Assembly (NCBI RefSeq): GCF_014642835.1
Contig: NZ_BMJA01000001.1
Span: forward strand, 564,540-628,539
DNA length: 64,000 nucleotides
Direction of reading: 5' to 3'
From: Dyella nitratireducens
GTDB taxonomy: Bacteria; Pseudomonadota; Gammaproteobacteria; Xanthomonadales; Rhodanobacteraceae
The notes under the pieces were generated by a model. That model saw only the letters and a list, made by a program, of their open reading frames with translations. It searched no databases and was not told the origin of the DNA. The translations under genes were made by a program, and so were the position numbers. Shown piece after piece: positions 28,227-37,798 of the stretch; position 1 is the stretch's first letter; every line of letters begins with the position of its first letter.

Positions 28227-28937
28227 ATGAGCAACTCACGCAAAGTCGCCATCATTACCGGCGCATCCCAAGGTATCGGCGCAGGCCTGGTCAAGGCATT
28301 CCGCGATCGCGATTACCGCGTCGTCGCCAACTCACGCTCGATCAAGCCGTCCAGCGATCCCGACGTGCTTGCCGTGGCTGGCGATATTTCCGATCGCGCG
28401 GTGGCCGAACGCATCGTCAAGGAAGCATTGGCGCGCTTCGGCCGCATCGATACGCTGGTCAACAACGCGGGCGTGTTCGTCGCCAAACCGTTTACCGCCT
28501 ATACCGTCGAGGACTACGCCAACATCTTGGCCACCAACCTCAATGGCTTTTTCCATATCACCCAGTTGGCCGTCGCCGAGATGGAAAAGCAGCGCAGCGG
28601 CCACATCGTCAACATCACCACCACGCTGGCCGAGTACGCCATCGATGGCGTGCCGTCGGTGTTGGCGTCGTTGACCAAGGGTGGCCTCAATGCGGCAACC
28701 AAGTCGTTGGCGATCGAATATGCCAAGCGTGGCGTTCGCGTCAACGCGGTGGCGCCCGGCGTGATCAAGACGCCGATGCATGGGCCGGAAACACACGCTG
28801 CGCTGGCTTCGCTGCATCCGGTCGGTCGCATGGGTGAGATCAGCGATATCTCGGATGCGGTGCTGTTTCTGGAATCCGCCGGTTTCGTCACAGGCGAAAT
28901 CCTGCACGTCGATGGCGGCCAGAGCGCGGGTCATTGA
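28227..28937 (+). CDS. SDR-family oxidoreductase lacking the catalytic tyrosine
   Basis: A 236-residue short-chain dehydrogenase-fold protein. The cofactor motif TGASQGIG (near 13-20) and NNAGVF are intact. Where a classical member has Tyr-x3-Lys, this one has ALA-SER-LEU-THR-LYS (Ala147 to Lys151 in VLASLTKGG), and the usual catalytic Ser region reads NITTTLAEYA. The fold and the Lys survive, but proton-donor chemistry by Tyr147 is not possible. It is followed after 54 bp by the tautomerase, suggesting a shared small-molecule pathway. Confidence 0.9.
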   Translation: MSNSRKVAIITGASQGIGAGLVKAFRDRDYRVVANSRSIKPSSDPDVLAVAGDISDRAVAERIVKEALARFGRIDTLVNNAGVFVAKPFTAYTVEDYANILATNLNGFFHITQLAVAEMEKQRSGHIVNITTTLAEYAIDGVPSVLASLTKGGLNAATKSLAIEYAKRGVRVNAVAPGVIKTPMHGPETHAALASLHPVGRMGEISDISDAVLFLESAGFVTGEILHVDGGQSAGH

Positions 28938-28991
28938 TCGCTTTGGGGCGAGCGCAACGCTCGCCCCCCCGGCTAATTGAGGAGAACCATC

Positions 28992-29222
28992 ATGCCTATC
29001 GTCAACATCAAGGTGACCCGCGAGGGTTCGAGCCCCGGCCAAAGTGTGGTCACGGCAGAACAAAAGGCCGCACTGATCAAGGGAGCCAGTCAGCTGTTGC
29101 TGGATGTGCTCAACAAGCCGCTCGAATCGACCTTCGTGGTGATCGACGAAGTGGAACTGGAGAACTGGGGCTGGGGCGGCCTGCCGGTTCCCGAGTATCG
29201 AAAGCAGTTGCAGGCCAAATAG
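28992..29222 (+). CDS. 4-oxalocrotonate tautomerase-like protein
   Basis: A 76-residue protein. GGAG lies seven bases before the ATG at 28992. After Met removal it begins PIVNIKVTREG, giving the N-terminal catalytic proline of the tautomerase superfamily. VVIDEVELENWGWGG corresponds to the conserved segment around Trp50. Members isomerise enol and keto acids. It lies downstream of the SDR and upstream of the beta-propeller, in a probable operon. Confidence 0.9.
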   Translation: MPIVNIKVTREGSSPGQSVVTAEQKAALIKGASQLLLDVLNKPLESTFVVIDEVELENWGWGGLPVPEYRKQLQAK

Positions 29223-29323
29223 AGGTCACGGCGTTCTGATGTTTGAAGCTTTTCGTAAGGTTGGGCGCGGCATCATTGGCTGGATGTCAGGTTTTGCCAG
29301 AACACCACCATGGGAGTCGTCAC

Positions 29324-30325
29324 ATGAAGAAGAAAGTCGCGCAGGCACTTGCCCTGGCAGGGCTGCTCTGCACGCCGCTGTGGGCCGGGGCGCAAAGCTC
29401 GGATGCCTATAAGGTCACGCATCAATATGAACTGGGCGGCACGGGAGGGTGGGATTATCTGTCACTCGACCAGGACGCCCACCGCCTGTTTATTGCGCGC
29501 AACGACCACGTGATGGTGGTCGACCCGGCCAGCGGCAAGGTACTGCAGGAAATTCCGGGCATGGAGCACGTGCACGGCGTGGCGCTGGTCCCCAGCCTGC
29601 ATCGTGCCTATGCCAGCAATGGCCACGGCAACAACGTCAGCGTGATCGATCTCAATACCCTCAAGGTGGTGGGCCATATCGCCGTCAGCGGCAAGGACCC
29701 GGACGCCATCATCTACGATCCGGCCACGTCGCACGTGCTGACCATGAATGGCGACAGCAACAACATCAGCGTGATCGATCCGGTCAGCGGCAAGGAACTG
29801 ACCACCATCGCGCTGGCCGGCAACCCCGAGTTCGCGGCGAGCGACGGCCAAGGGAATGTCTACAACAACATCGAAGACAAGGCCGAACTGGCGCATATCG
29901 ATATCAAGACCGGCAAGGTGCTGCACACCTGGTCGCTGGCGCCGTGCGAAGGCCCGACTGGGCTGGCGGTGGATGTAGCGAACAAGCGCGTGTTTTCCGC
30001 ATGCGCCAACGGCTGGCTGATCGTGACCGATGCGACGGATGGCCACCAGGTGGCCAAGCTGCCGATCGGCAAGCGGCCCGATGCTGCCGCCTACAACCCG
30101 CAGACGCATGAAGTGTTCGCCTCCAGCCGCGATGGCGTGCTGAATGTGTATCACCAGGATTCGGCGGATCAGTACTCCAAAGTGGTGGACGTGCCGACCA
30201 TGAAGAGTGCGCGCACCATGGCGCTGGATGCGGCGTCGAACCAGGTTTACCTGGTGGGCGCGAAGGTGGCGGAGAAAGGGAAGCCGGTGAGTGGGTTTAC
30301 GTTGTTGGTGGTGGGGAAGCCGTAA
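29324..30325 (+). CDS. Secreted YncE-like beta-propeller protein
   Basis: A 333-residue protein starting MKKKVAQALALAGLLCTPLWAGAQ, a signal peptide; GGGAG lies seven bases before the ATG. The mature part repeats blades of the type VSVIDLNTLKVVGHIAVSG and ISVIDPVSGKELTTIALAG, each about 40-45 residues, typical of seven-bladed YncE/YVTN propellers found in the periplasm. Its function is unknown; some relatives bind DNA, metals or quinone cofactors. It is the last gene of the LysR-SDR-tautomerase run. Confidence 0.88.
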   Translation: MKKKVAQALALAGLLCTPLWAGAQSSDAYKVTHQYELGGTGGWDYLSLDQDAHRLFIARNDHVMVVDPASGKVLQEIPGMEHVHGVALVPSLHRAYASNGHGNNVSVIDLNTLKVVGHIAVSGKDPDAIIYDPATSHVLTMNGDSNNISVIDPVSGKELTTIALAGNPEFAASDGQGNVYNNIEDKAELAHIDIKTGKVLHTWSLAPCEGPTGLAVDVANKRVFSACANGWLIVTDATDGHQVAKLPIGKRPDAAAYNPQTHEVFASSRDGVLNVYHQDSADQYSKVVDVPTMKSARTMALDAASNQVYLVGAKVAEKGKPVSGFTLLVVGKP

Positions 30326-30375
30326 GAGCAATGCGCTGAGCTTGAAGTTCGCCGAAAGGCACTGTCCCACCTGAT

Positions 30376-30495
30376 GTCATTCCGGCGCAGGCCGGAATCC
30401 AGTTTGAATGCATCGTGCGAAGCACACGAACTGCTTTTAATGTTGTGTGCTGCGCACGCCATGCTTGACTGGATTCCGGCCTGCGCCGGAATGAC
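30376..30495. repeat. Family B palindromic repeat, long form, copy 2
   Basis: A 120 bp nested inverted repeat: outer arms GTCATTCCGGCGCAGGCCGG and complement, inner arms GTGCGAAGCACACGAAC and GTTGTGTGCTGCGCAC. It has the same plan as 14550-14666 with a different arm sequence. It lies between convergent genes. Confidence 0.9.
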
Positions 30496-30540
30496 GATTC
30501 GCTCTGAAACAGCATCACCAGGCATATTGAGTTCCTACAC

Positions 30541-31620
<1,080 letters not shown>

Positions 31621-31638
31621 TCATCAATGTCGCCGCAC

Positions 31639-31710
31639 GCAGGTTGGGGGTAAACCCCAACATGGCGCGATGACATGCATGGCGACGTTGGGGTTTACAC
31701 CCCAACCTAC
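31639..31710. repeat. Family A palindromic repeat, copy 3 (supplies a stop codon)
   Basis: Arms CAGGTTGGGGGTAAACCCC and GGGGTTTACACCCCAACC. On the minus strand its outer GTAGG contains the TAG stop of the LysR gene 31707-32606. It sits between that gene and the aldo-keto reductase. Confidence 0.88.
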
Positions 31711-32606
31711 GGTGATCTTTCGTAACGCAGTGCGTCGATCACCACCGCCATGGCGCGCGAGGATTGGCGCCGGCTCGGGTAATAAAGGTGGTAGCCGGGA
31801 AACGATGAACACCAGTTTTCGAGCACGCGCTCCAGACGCCCATCGACAATGTGCTGCAAGACCATGTCCTCAGGCAGGTAAGCCAGGCCGCATCCGGCCA
31901 GACACGCCCTGAGAATATGCGAGCTGCTGTTGAATACCCATTGGCCATCGACGCGGGCTTTCAGCTCCTGCCCTTTCTTGTCGAACTCCCAGGCAAGCAA
32001 GCCGCCATGTGTCGGCAGGCGAAGATTGATGCAATTATGGGCGGCCAGATCGCGTGGTGTGCGGGGACGCGGGTGCTGTACGAAGTAGGCCGGCGTTGCC
32101 ACCACCGCCATGCGCATATCCGGCCCGATGCGCACCGCAATCATGTCTTTCTCAACCTGGTCCCCCAGGCGTACACCTGCGTCGTAACGCTGCGCGACGA
32201 TATCGGTCATGCCGTAGTCAATGGTGATCTCGAGGTTGATATCCGGGTAATGCGGCATAACCTTCGAGAGCTTGGGCCACAGGATGGTGTTGGCGGCATG
32301 CTCGGCGGTGGTGATGCGGATGGTGCCGGCCGGTTTGTCGCGAAACTCGCTCAAGGCCGTCAGCTCTGCTTCGATTTCCTCAAAGCGCGGCCCGATGGTG
32401 CGCAACAGGCGCTCACCTGCTTCGGTGGGTGAAACACTGCGCGTGGTGCGCGTGAGCAAACGCAAGCCAAGCCGCGATTCCAGCGCGCGGATGGTATGGC
32501 TCAACGCCGACTGGGATACGCCAAGCTGCGCCGCTGCGCGCGTGAAGCTGCCCTCCCGTGCCACCGCGAGAAAGGCGAGCAGATCGTTGAAGTTCTCGCG
32601 CGGCAT
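31707..32606 (-). CDS. LysR-family transcriptional regulator
   Basis: A 299-residue regulator of the CrgA/DmlR group with FNDLLAFLAVAREGSFTRAAAQLGVSQSALSHTIRALE, RTTRSVSPTEAG and FRDKPAGTIRITT. AGGG lies seven bases upstream of the ATG. The final codons RYERSP are followed by a TAG that lies within the terminal GTAGG of the family A repeat, so the insertion or selection of the repeat defines the C-terminus. It is divergent from the ClpP-fold protein (136 bp between) and may control it or the aldo-keto reductase downstream. Confidence 0.92.
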   Translation of the reverse strand: MPRENFNDLLAFLAVAREGSFTRAAAQLGVSQSALSHTIRALESRLGLRLLTRTTRSVSPTEAGERLLRTIGPRFEEIEAELTALSEFRDKPAGTIRITTAEHAANTILWPKLSKVMPHYPDINLEITIDYGMTDIVAQRYDAGVRLGDQVEKDMIAVRIGPDMRMAVVATPAYFVQHPRPRTPRDLAAHNCINLRLPTHGGLLAWEFDKKGQELKARVDGQWVFNSSSHILRACLAGCGLAYLPEDMVLQHIVDGRLERVLENWCSSFPGYHLYYPSRRQSSRAMAVVIDALRYERSP

Positions 32607-32621
32607 TCATGAGCCCTGTTC

Positions 32622-32649
32622 ATGGGAGCATACGGATTATACGTCCCAT
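32622..32649. promoter_or_regulatory. Dyad and minus-strand -10 element upstream of LysR gene
   Basis: ATGGGA at 32622 and TCCCAT at 32644 form an inverted repeat whose centre contains TATAAT on the minus strand (32636-32641), a good -10 for the LysR gene. The dyad could be an autoregulatory site. Confidence 0.35.
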
Positions 32650-32742
32650 CCCGCACCGACCAGTCCCTGTTCACACGCAGGACATCCGGAACCAGTGAGA
32701 CTCTTCGGTTTCAAAGCACCATCCAGCCTCAAGAAACAGGGA

Positions 32743-33861
32743 ATGCTCGTGCCGTACCGCCATATCTTTCGACGTTCTTTTCACCCTTTGGCCTGCCTGC
32801 TGCTGTCGGCCACCTGCCTGGGCCTGATGCATCCGGCGCAAGCGCAAAAAAGAGCGACGCGCGAGCAAGGCGCCGGCCAGCTCAACATCCAGGTGAACGA
32901 CGATCGCATGACGCTGAGCATGGCGCGCGTGCCGCAGATTTACCTCTACGGCCCGATCGATGCCGATGCACCGCAACGCTTCGAATCCTTGATGAGGTCG
33001 GGTCGCATCAAACAAGGTTCGGACGTCTATTTGAATTCGCCGGGCGGCAGTGTCGATGCCGGCATCGCACTGGGCCGCCTGTTCCGGCAAGGCTCGATCG
33101 TGACGCACCTGGGTGTGCCGCGGCTGCCCAAGCAAACGAGCACCTTCAACCGATCCGCGATGTGCGAAGGCGCCTGCGCCTACGCCTACCTCGGCGGCCT
33201 GTATCGCTGGGCAGTAAGCGGCAGCGATCGCATCGGTTTCCCTACCTATCGTGATCAGCAGACGCCAGCGGAGGTCACGACGTATCTGAAGGACATGGGT
33301 ATCGATCTTGCGACGCTCACGACAACCGCAAGCGGAACCGCCCCTGCTGGATCCGCGCCGGATCCCACGCTTTGGCCCAACGGCGACGAGATGATCGCCA
33401 AGGGCCTGGCCAACAACGGCCGGCAGAATCTGATCGCCACCTATAAGTATTTGCAAGACCAGCCTTATCTCGAACTCAAGCAGCAGGATCGCAACGGCGA
33501 GCACAAGATCACTTTCATGTGCAAACCGGGCGGCGCCGAACTCACCACCTACAACACGATCGGTGCCGTACGCGCCCGGGGAATCGTGACACGCGAACAG
33601 CACTCGTATTTCGAGATCAACCAGCAGGAAACGCTGCCGCAAGAGCGCGGTGGCGTGAGCGTGGTGGATGAATCCGTGGTGATGCAACGCATCTATCCAT
33701 TGAATCAATTGCAGCAACTGGCTTCAGCCAAGGCGATGGGAGCATGGGTGCGTGATCGCGCGGGCATACGCTACGGTTTTGCGTTCGAAGTAACCGGTGT
33801 GAAAAAGATACTCAACGATTTCTACGACGCTTGCACATGGACGACGCAGCAACATTCTTGA
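32743..33861 (+). CDS. Secreted ClpP-fold (COG3904-like) protein, nucleophile replaced
   Basis: A 372-residue exported protein; the N-terminus MLVPYRHIFRRSFHPLACLLLSATCLGLMHPAQAQ is a signal peptide. A GTG at 32749 has a better-placed GGGA and is an alternative start. The body has the ClpP/crotonase-type core: LNSPGGSVDAGIALGRLFR (the oxyanion glycines) and SAMCEGACAYAYLGGLYR, where relatives have Cys-Ala-Ser-Ala-Cys. Here the residue aligned to the nucleophilic Ser is Gly143, so peptidase activity is doubtful. A C-terminal part of about 180 residues (from about 190) is unrecognised. It is divergent from the LysR gene. Confidence 0.75.
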   Translation: MLVPYRHIFRRSFHPLACLLLSATCLGLMHPAQAQKRATREQGAGQLNIQVNDDRMTLSMARVPQIYLYGPIDADAPQRFESLMRSGRIKQGSDVYLNSPGGSVDAGIALGRLFRQGSIVTHLGVPRLPKQTSTFNRSAMCEGACAYAYLGGLYRWAVSGSDRIGFPTYRDQQTPAEVTTYLKDMGIDLATLTTTASGTAPAGSAPDPTLWPNGDEMIAKGLANNGRQNLIATYKYLQDQPYLELKQQDRNGEHKITFMCKPGGAELTTYNTIGAVRARGIVTREQHSYFEINQQETLPQERGGVSVVDESVVMQRIYPLNQLQQLASAKAMGAWVRDRAGIRYGFAFEVTGVKKILNDFYDACTWTTQQHS

Positions 33862-33899
33862 AATAGTTTTTGCCCCACTAGCTTGCGCTTACCTGACAT

Positions 33900-33932
33900 A
33901 GCCATGGCTGCCTGATCAGCCATGGCTTTTTT
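33900..33932 (+). terminator. Rho-independent terminator after the ClpP-fold gene
   Basis: AGCCATGGCT appears twice, at 33900 and 33918, eight bases apart. Because each copy is itself a palindrome the two can pair as a 10 bp stem, followed by six T residues. It is 39 bp after the stop. Confidence 0.8.
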
Positions 33933-34150
33933 ATCGGCGCTACTAAGCATCCCCTAAGGCTTGCAATAGAAGCGAGCTAGTGCCGCTTCACGCAGTCACT
34001 CTATATAGACAAAGGCGCGACCACAGCCTGGCGTGACGTCGATCAGCGCCCCGCACGTCATCGTTTTGCAACAAGACACGCCATTCGGGCTGCACGCATG
34101 ACGAACCGGTCCGCATCCGACCATCACTGCGTCTTTGAGGGATTTTTTAA

Positions 34151-36511
34151 ATGAGCACACGCAAGCATGGCCAAAAGATTTTGGCTGCACTGATTGCCGT
34201 CGCCCTGATGGGTGGCAGCTTTGCAACACCTGTCTACGCTGATGACCAAGGCACCGCTGCGCCAACGCAGGATGTCACTTCAGGTCAAAACAGTTCGCAG
34301 CCGACAACATCCTCGACGCAAAGCGATGTCAGGCAGCTCAAGCAGGTTTCCGTTAGCGCCACGGTACAGACCGTTCCGCTTACCGCTGCCTATACCCAGG
34401 GCCTGATCGACGAGGACACGCTGCGCAATCTATCGCCTGCGCCCACCGTCACCGTACAGACCATGCTCAATCAGCAGCCTTCGATCTTCGCGTATGCCAA
34501 TGGCCCGAATGGCGTGGAGACCACGATCTATCTGCGCGCGTTCAATTCCAGCCAGTTCTCCGAGACTTTCGACGGCGTGGCGCTGAATGACCTGTTCAAC
34601 GGCGGCGTCACCGGCCAGGCCGAAAATCGCAACAACGTATTGCTGATTCCAGGCAACCTGCAATCAGTGGAGATCTATCGCGGCATCAACAACCCGGCGG
34701 TCAACTCCTATAACTCGCTGGGCGGCACCATCAACTTCGTGCCGCGTGAACCGGACGAGACGATGGGCGGCAGCGTTGGCGCCAGCTATGGCAGCTTCAA
34801 GAGCTGGGACTATCACGCCACGTTCAACACCGGCGACTGGAACGGCATCAAGCAGGTGTTTTCGTTCGACCATTCGGCCAGCCGCGGCTGGATCGACAAC
34901 ACCGGCGACCATAACAACAATTTCTACTGGGGCCTGAGCTACGACTTCAACGACAACAACCATCTGTCGAACTACCTGCTGTTCAACAACAACAAGGGTT
35001 TTTCGCCGTACAACATGCCGGCGCCGCTGCAGCAACAGTACGGCCGCAACTATCAGTGGCCGCTGAGCTGGACGAATGCGCCGATCAAGGACACCAACTG
35101 GATGGACATCATCGACTTCAAGTCGAACGTCAGCGAGGACATCCTGTTCCAGAACAAATTTTTCTTTGGCCGCAACGACTATCTGCGCACTTCGTTCTCG
35201 AACCCGATCTTCCAGCAGAGCGCAACCCAGCCTTACAACCTGGAAGATGATCCGAGCTCATCCGCGTTCTGGCTTGGCAATCCTTACGGGCCCACCTACG
35301 ACCCGACCGCTGCATTCGGTTCGGCGGAAAACGGCACCGACTATCACTTCTACGGCTACACCACCAAAGGCGTGGGCGACTCGCCGAGCCTTACGCTGAA
35401 GCTGCCACAGAACGAGATCGTCATCGGCGCCAATGCCACCTATGGCGAGCTTTACTCGCGCGAATATTGGTATGGGTCTTCGCCCGTACCGAAGATCCTT
35501 GGTTACAACGATACATGGGACGAACACGATCGCCGCACGCTGACCTCGTTCTTCGTGCAAGACACCATCAGCCTGTTCGACAACACCCTGCATCTCACGC
35601 CGGGTGTGAAGTACATCTATGCCAGCACGACGGATCGCGACTCCGTAGGCATCTACTACCCCATTCCAGGCGAAATACACGACACCGAGCACTTTCTGTC
35701 GCCCACCTTCGGCATCAACTACCAGCTTATCGAAGGTTTGAACCTCTACGCCTCATACGGCAAGAACTTCAAGTTGCCCGACATATCGGCCTACTACGGC
35801 GCTTTTCAAGGTAACTCCATCGTTCCACCACACGCAAAACCCGAGTACGTGCAGGACTATGAAATCGGCGCACGCTATCAGATCGACGGCTTCAGCGTGA
35901 TGGCGAACGGCTATCGCGAAAACTTTCAGAACACTTTCGTCACTGTCACCGATCCAAATACCCAGCTGAGCTTGTTCACCAACGGCGGCGCCTCCCGCTA
36001 TCAGGGCGCGGAACTGCAATTGCAGAACAACTTCGGTTCGGTAGGTGTGGGTGATCTCAGCGCCTACTTCAACTACGCGCACAACCAGGCCAAGTTCACC
36101 TCCAGCTTCACGTCCGATTACGCCGGACAGGTCAACGCCGGCCAGCCGCTTGCCGGCGTGCCGCAGAATTTGATCAGCGCCGGTTTCGTGTGGAAGTACG
36201 AAGGCTGGCGTTTCAATATGGATGCGCGTTTCGTCGACAAGCAATACCTCGACCAACTCTATGCCGGCACGCCGACCGCTTCGACGATCAAACCGTATAC
36301 GGTGGTCGACCTGGGTATCAGTGACACGATCCGCCTGCGGGATTCAGGCTTCGGCAAGCAGATTCGCGTGGGTTTGAATGTCGACAACCTGCTCAACCGC
36401 GAGTATTTGAATACGGCGTACACGGATACGGATTACTTCGGCAACAGCTTCATACGTGGGGTGATTGCACCGCCGCGGTCGATTACGGGAAGTGTTGACG
36501 TGGATTTTTAG
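34151..36511 (+). CDS. TonB-dependent outer-membrane receptor 1
   Basis: A 786-residue receptor. MSTRKHGQKILAALIAVALMGGSFATPVYA is a signal peptide. A plug domain follows (about 75-200: VTVQTMLNQQPSIFAYANGPNG, IYLRAFNSSQFSETFDGVALND, SVEIYRGINNPAVNSYNSLGGTINF), then a 22-strand barrel rich in aromatic residues that ends in SITGSVDVDF, a terminal Phe typical for outer-membrane insertion. No STN signalling domain is seen. The ligand is unknown. It stands alone on the plus strand; GAGG is ten bases before the ATG. The adjacent NCS2-type permease suggests, but does not prove, a shared small-molecule uptake route. Confidence 0.92.
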   Translation: MSTRKHGQKILAALIAVALMGGSFATPVYADDQGTAAPTQDVTSGQNSSQPTTSSTQSDVRQLKQVSVSATVQTVPLTAAYTQGLIDEDTLRNLSPAPTVTVQTMLNQQPSIFAYANGPNGVETTIYLRAFNSSQFSETFDGVALNDLFNGGVTGQAENRNNVLLIPGNLQSVEIYRGINNPAVNSYNSLGGTINFVPREPDETMGGSVGASYGSFKSWDYHATFNTGDWNGIKQVFSFDHSASRGWIDNTGDHNNNFYWGLSYDFNDNNHLSNYLLFNNNKGFSPYNMPAPLQQQYGRNYQWPLSWTNAPIKDTNWMDIIDFKSNVSEDILFQNKFFFGRNDYLRTSFSNPIFQQSATQPYNLEDDPSSSAFWLGNPYGPTYDPTAAFGSAENGTDYHFYGYTTKGVGDSPSLTLKLPQNEIVIGANATYGELYSREYWYGSSPVPKILGYNDTWDEHDRRTLTSFFVQDTISLFDNTLHLTPGVKYIYASTTDRDSVGIYYPIPGEIHDTEHFLSPTFGINYQLIEGLNLYASYGKNFKLPDISAYYGAFQGNSIVPPHAKPEYVQDYEIGARYQIDGFSVMANGYRENFQNTFVTVTDPNTQLSLFTNGGASRYQGAELQLQNNFGSVGVGDLSAYFNYAHNQAKFTSSFTSDYAGQVNAGQPLAGVPQNLISAGFVWKYEGWRFNMDARFVDKQYLDQLYAGTPTASTIKPYTVVDLGISDTIRLRDSGFGKQIRVGLNVDNLLNREYLNTAYTDTDYFGNSFIRGVIAPPRSITGSVDVDF

Positions 36512-36521
36512 CAGCCTTTGT

Positions 36522-36548
36522 CCCCTCTCCCACAGAAAGGGAGAGGGG
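36522..36548 (+). terminator. Hairpin after TonB receptor 1
   Basis: CCCCTCTCCC and GGGAGAGGGG form a perfect 10 bp stem 11 bp after the stop, followed by TTG. There is no T-run. A family A repeat follows within 15 bp. Confidence 0.55.
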
Positions 36549-36558
36549 TTGCTCTAAC

Positions 36559-36630
36559 GTAGGTTGGGGTGCAAACCCCAACATCGTCATGCCCATGTAT
36601 CCTGATGTTGGGGTTTGCACCCCAACCTAC
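36559..36630. repeat. Family A palindromic repeat, copy 4
   Basis: Standard arms GTAGGTTGGGGTGCAAACCC and complement. It lies between convergent genes (TonB receptor on +, V4R protein on -). Confidence 0.9.
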
Positions 36631-36636
36631 GCGAGC

Positions 36637-37626
36637 TCAGTCCATCAACGCCAATACACACTCATCCGCACCGCAACTGCGGCAGCACACGGCGAAGATC
36701 GACAGGCCCTGCGACGCCACCACCGGCCCGATCAAGCCTTCCAGATAACCGCTGAAAAACTTGCAGCTCGAACGCCCATCTTCGGTGCACAAAGGGCTGT
36801 TGCGGATGTGCAGCTGGTTGCCGGAATAATCCACTTCCGCCAGCGCGCGCAAGGCCGGCACGCCGATACGTTCCATCGCTTCGTCCACCCCCATCTTCGC
36901 CGTCACGGCGTGGTTGCGCTCGAACAGCCAGGTGCCGATGCGCTGACCGGCGAGCGACAATGATGATTCGCGTGCGCCCTCTTCCACCGCTTGCTCCAGC
37001 TTTTTCAGCAATGGGAGGATTTGCGGGTAGTCGCTCATCAGTTTTGGCAGCAGCTTTTCCACCGCTGCCTGGTCGGCATCCAACTGGATCAGTTCCTTGA
37101 AAGGCTCTGCTGGCGCCGGAGGTGGTGCTGGCGCGGGAGTGCGCACAAAGACGAATTCGGGCTCCGGTTCCGGTTCGGACTGCAGCAATGGCTGCGGTTT
37201 TACGAAGGGTTGTACCGGTTCCGGTGCAGCCGGCGTGCGGCTTACGACTTGCGCGATCACATCGGATGCCTTCGGCGAACGATTGGCTTCCGCCGGCTTG
37301 GGTGTTTCGGCAGGTGGCGCAGGCGGCGGAGGTGGTACGTAGCCGGCCGACACCGAACGCGAGGCCGCGAAGTGCGGCTTCGGCTGCCCTTCCACGACCG
37401 GAGAAATTTCGAAGCTGATGATGCGCTCGAGTTTATCCAGTGCGGTTTCCAGCGTGCGCTGATTGCGTGCCAGCCCACGCACGACCATGGTAAGCAATGT
37501 GCCGTTGCGATCATCGGCCAGGCGCTGGCGTACCAGCGCAAAACCGCATGCCGCGGCGCAGCGTCCGACATCGATAAGCAGACCCTCGCGCGACAGCGCG
37601 AGCGCCTGTATTTCCAGCTCGATCAT
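36637..37626 (-). CDS. Protein with C-terminal V4R domain and proline-rich linker
   Basis: A 329-residue cytoplasmic protein with three parts. The N-terminal 80 residues (IEIQALALSREGLLIDVGRCAAACGFALVRQ, then RTLETALDKLERIISFEISPV) look like an ACT-type small-ligand domain. Residues about 95-175 are rich in proline and glutamate (PPPPPAPPAETPKPAE, SEPEPEPEFVF). The C-terminal 150 residues end in CKFFSGYLEGLIGPVVASQ and CRSCGADECVLAL, the pattern of the 4-vinyl-reductase (V4R) domain, which binds hydrophobic ligands or metals through cysteines. AGGGGGG just before the ATG supports the start. No partner with an output domain is adjacent. It could be a sensory adaptor; its function is unknown. 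Confidence 0.75.
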   Translation of the reverse strand: MIELEIQALALSREGLLIDVGRCAAACGFALVRQRLADDRNGTLLTMVVRGLARNQRTLETALDKLERIISFEISPVVEGQPKPHFAASRSVSAGYVPPPPPAPPAETPKPAEANRSPKASDVIAQVVSRTPAAPEPVQPFVKPQPLLQSEPEPEPEFVFVRTPAPAPPPAPAEPFKELIQLDADQAAVEKLLPKLMSDYPQILPLLKKLEQAVEEGARESSLSLAGQRIGTWLFERNHAVTAKMGVDEAMERIGVPALRALAEVDYSGNQLHIRNSPLCTEDGRSSCKFFSGYLEGLIGPVVASQGLSIFAVCCRSCGADECVLALMD

Positions 37627-37798
37627 TAGGCCCCCCTGTGTTCGATGCTGGTGATTGAGTGAAGCCTAAAGGATGAATGGTTGCGTCGGAAATTACCGTG
37701 ATGCGTCTCAAGCACCATGCAACGACGCTGAACACATTCGCTGCATACCGCGCCAGCGCCTGTCTTTCAGGGCCAGCATCTGCCTTGTTTGACTCCTG

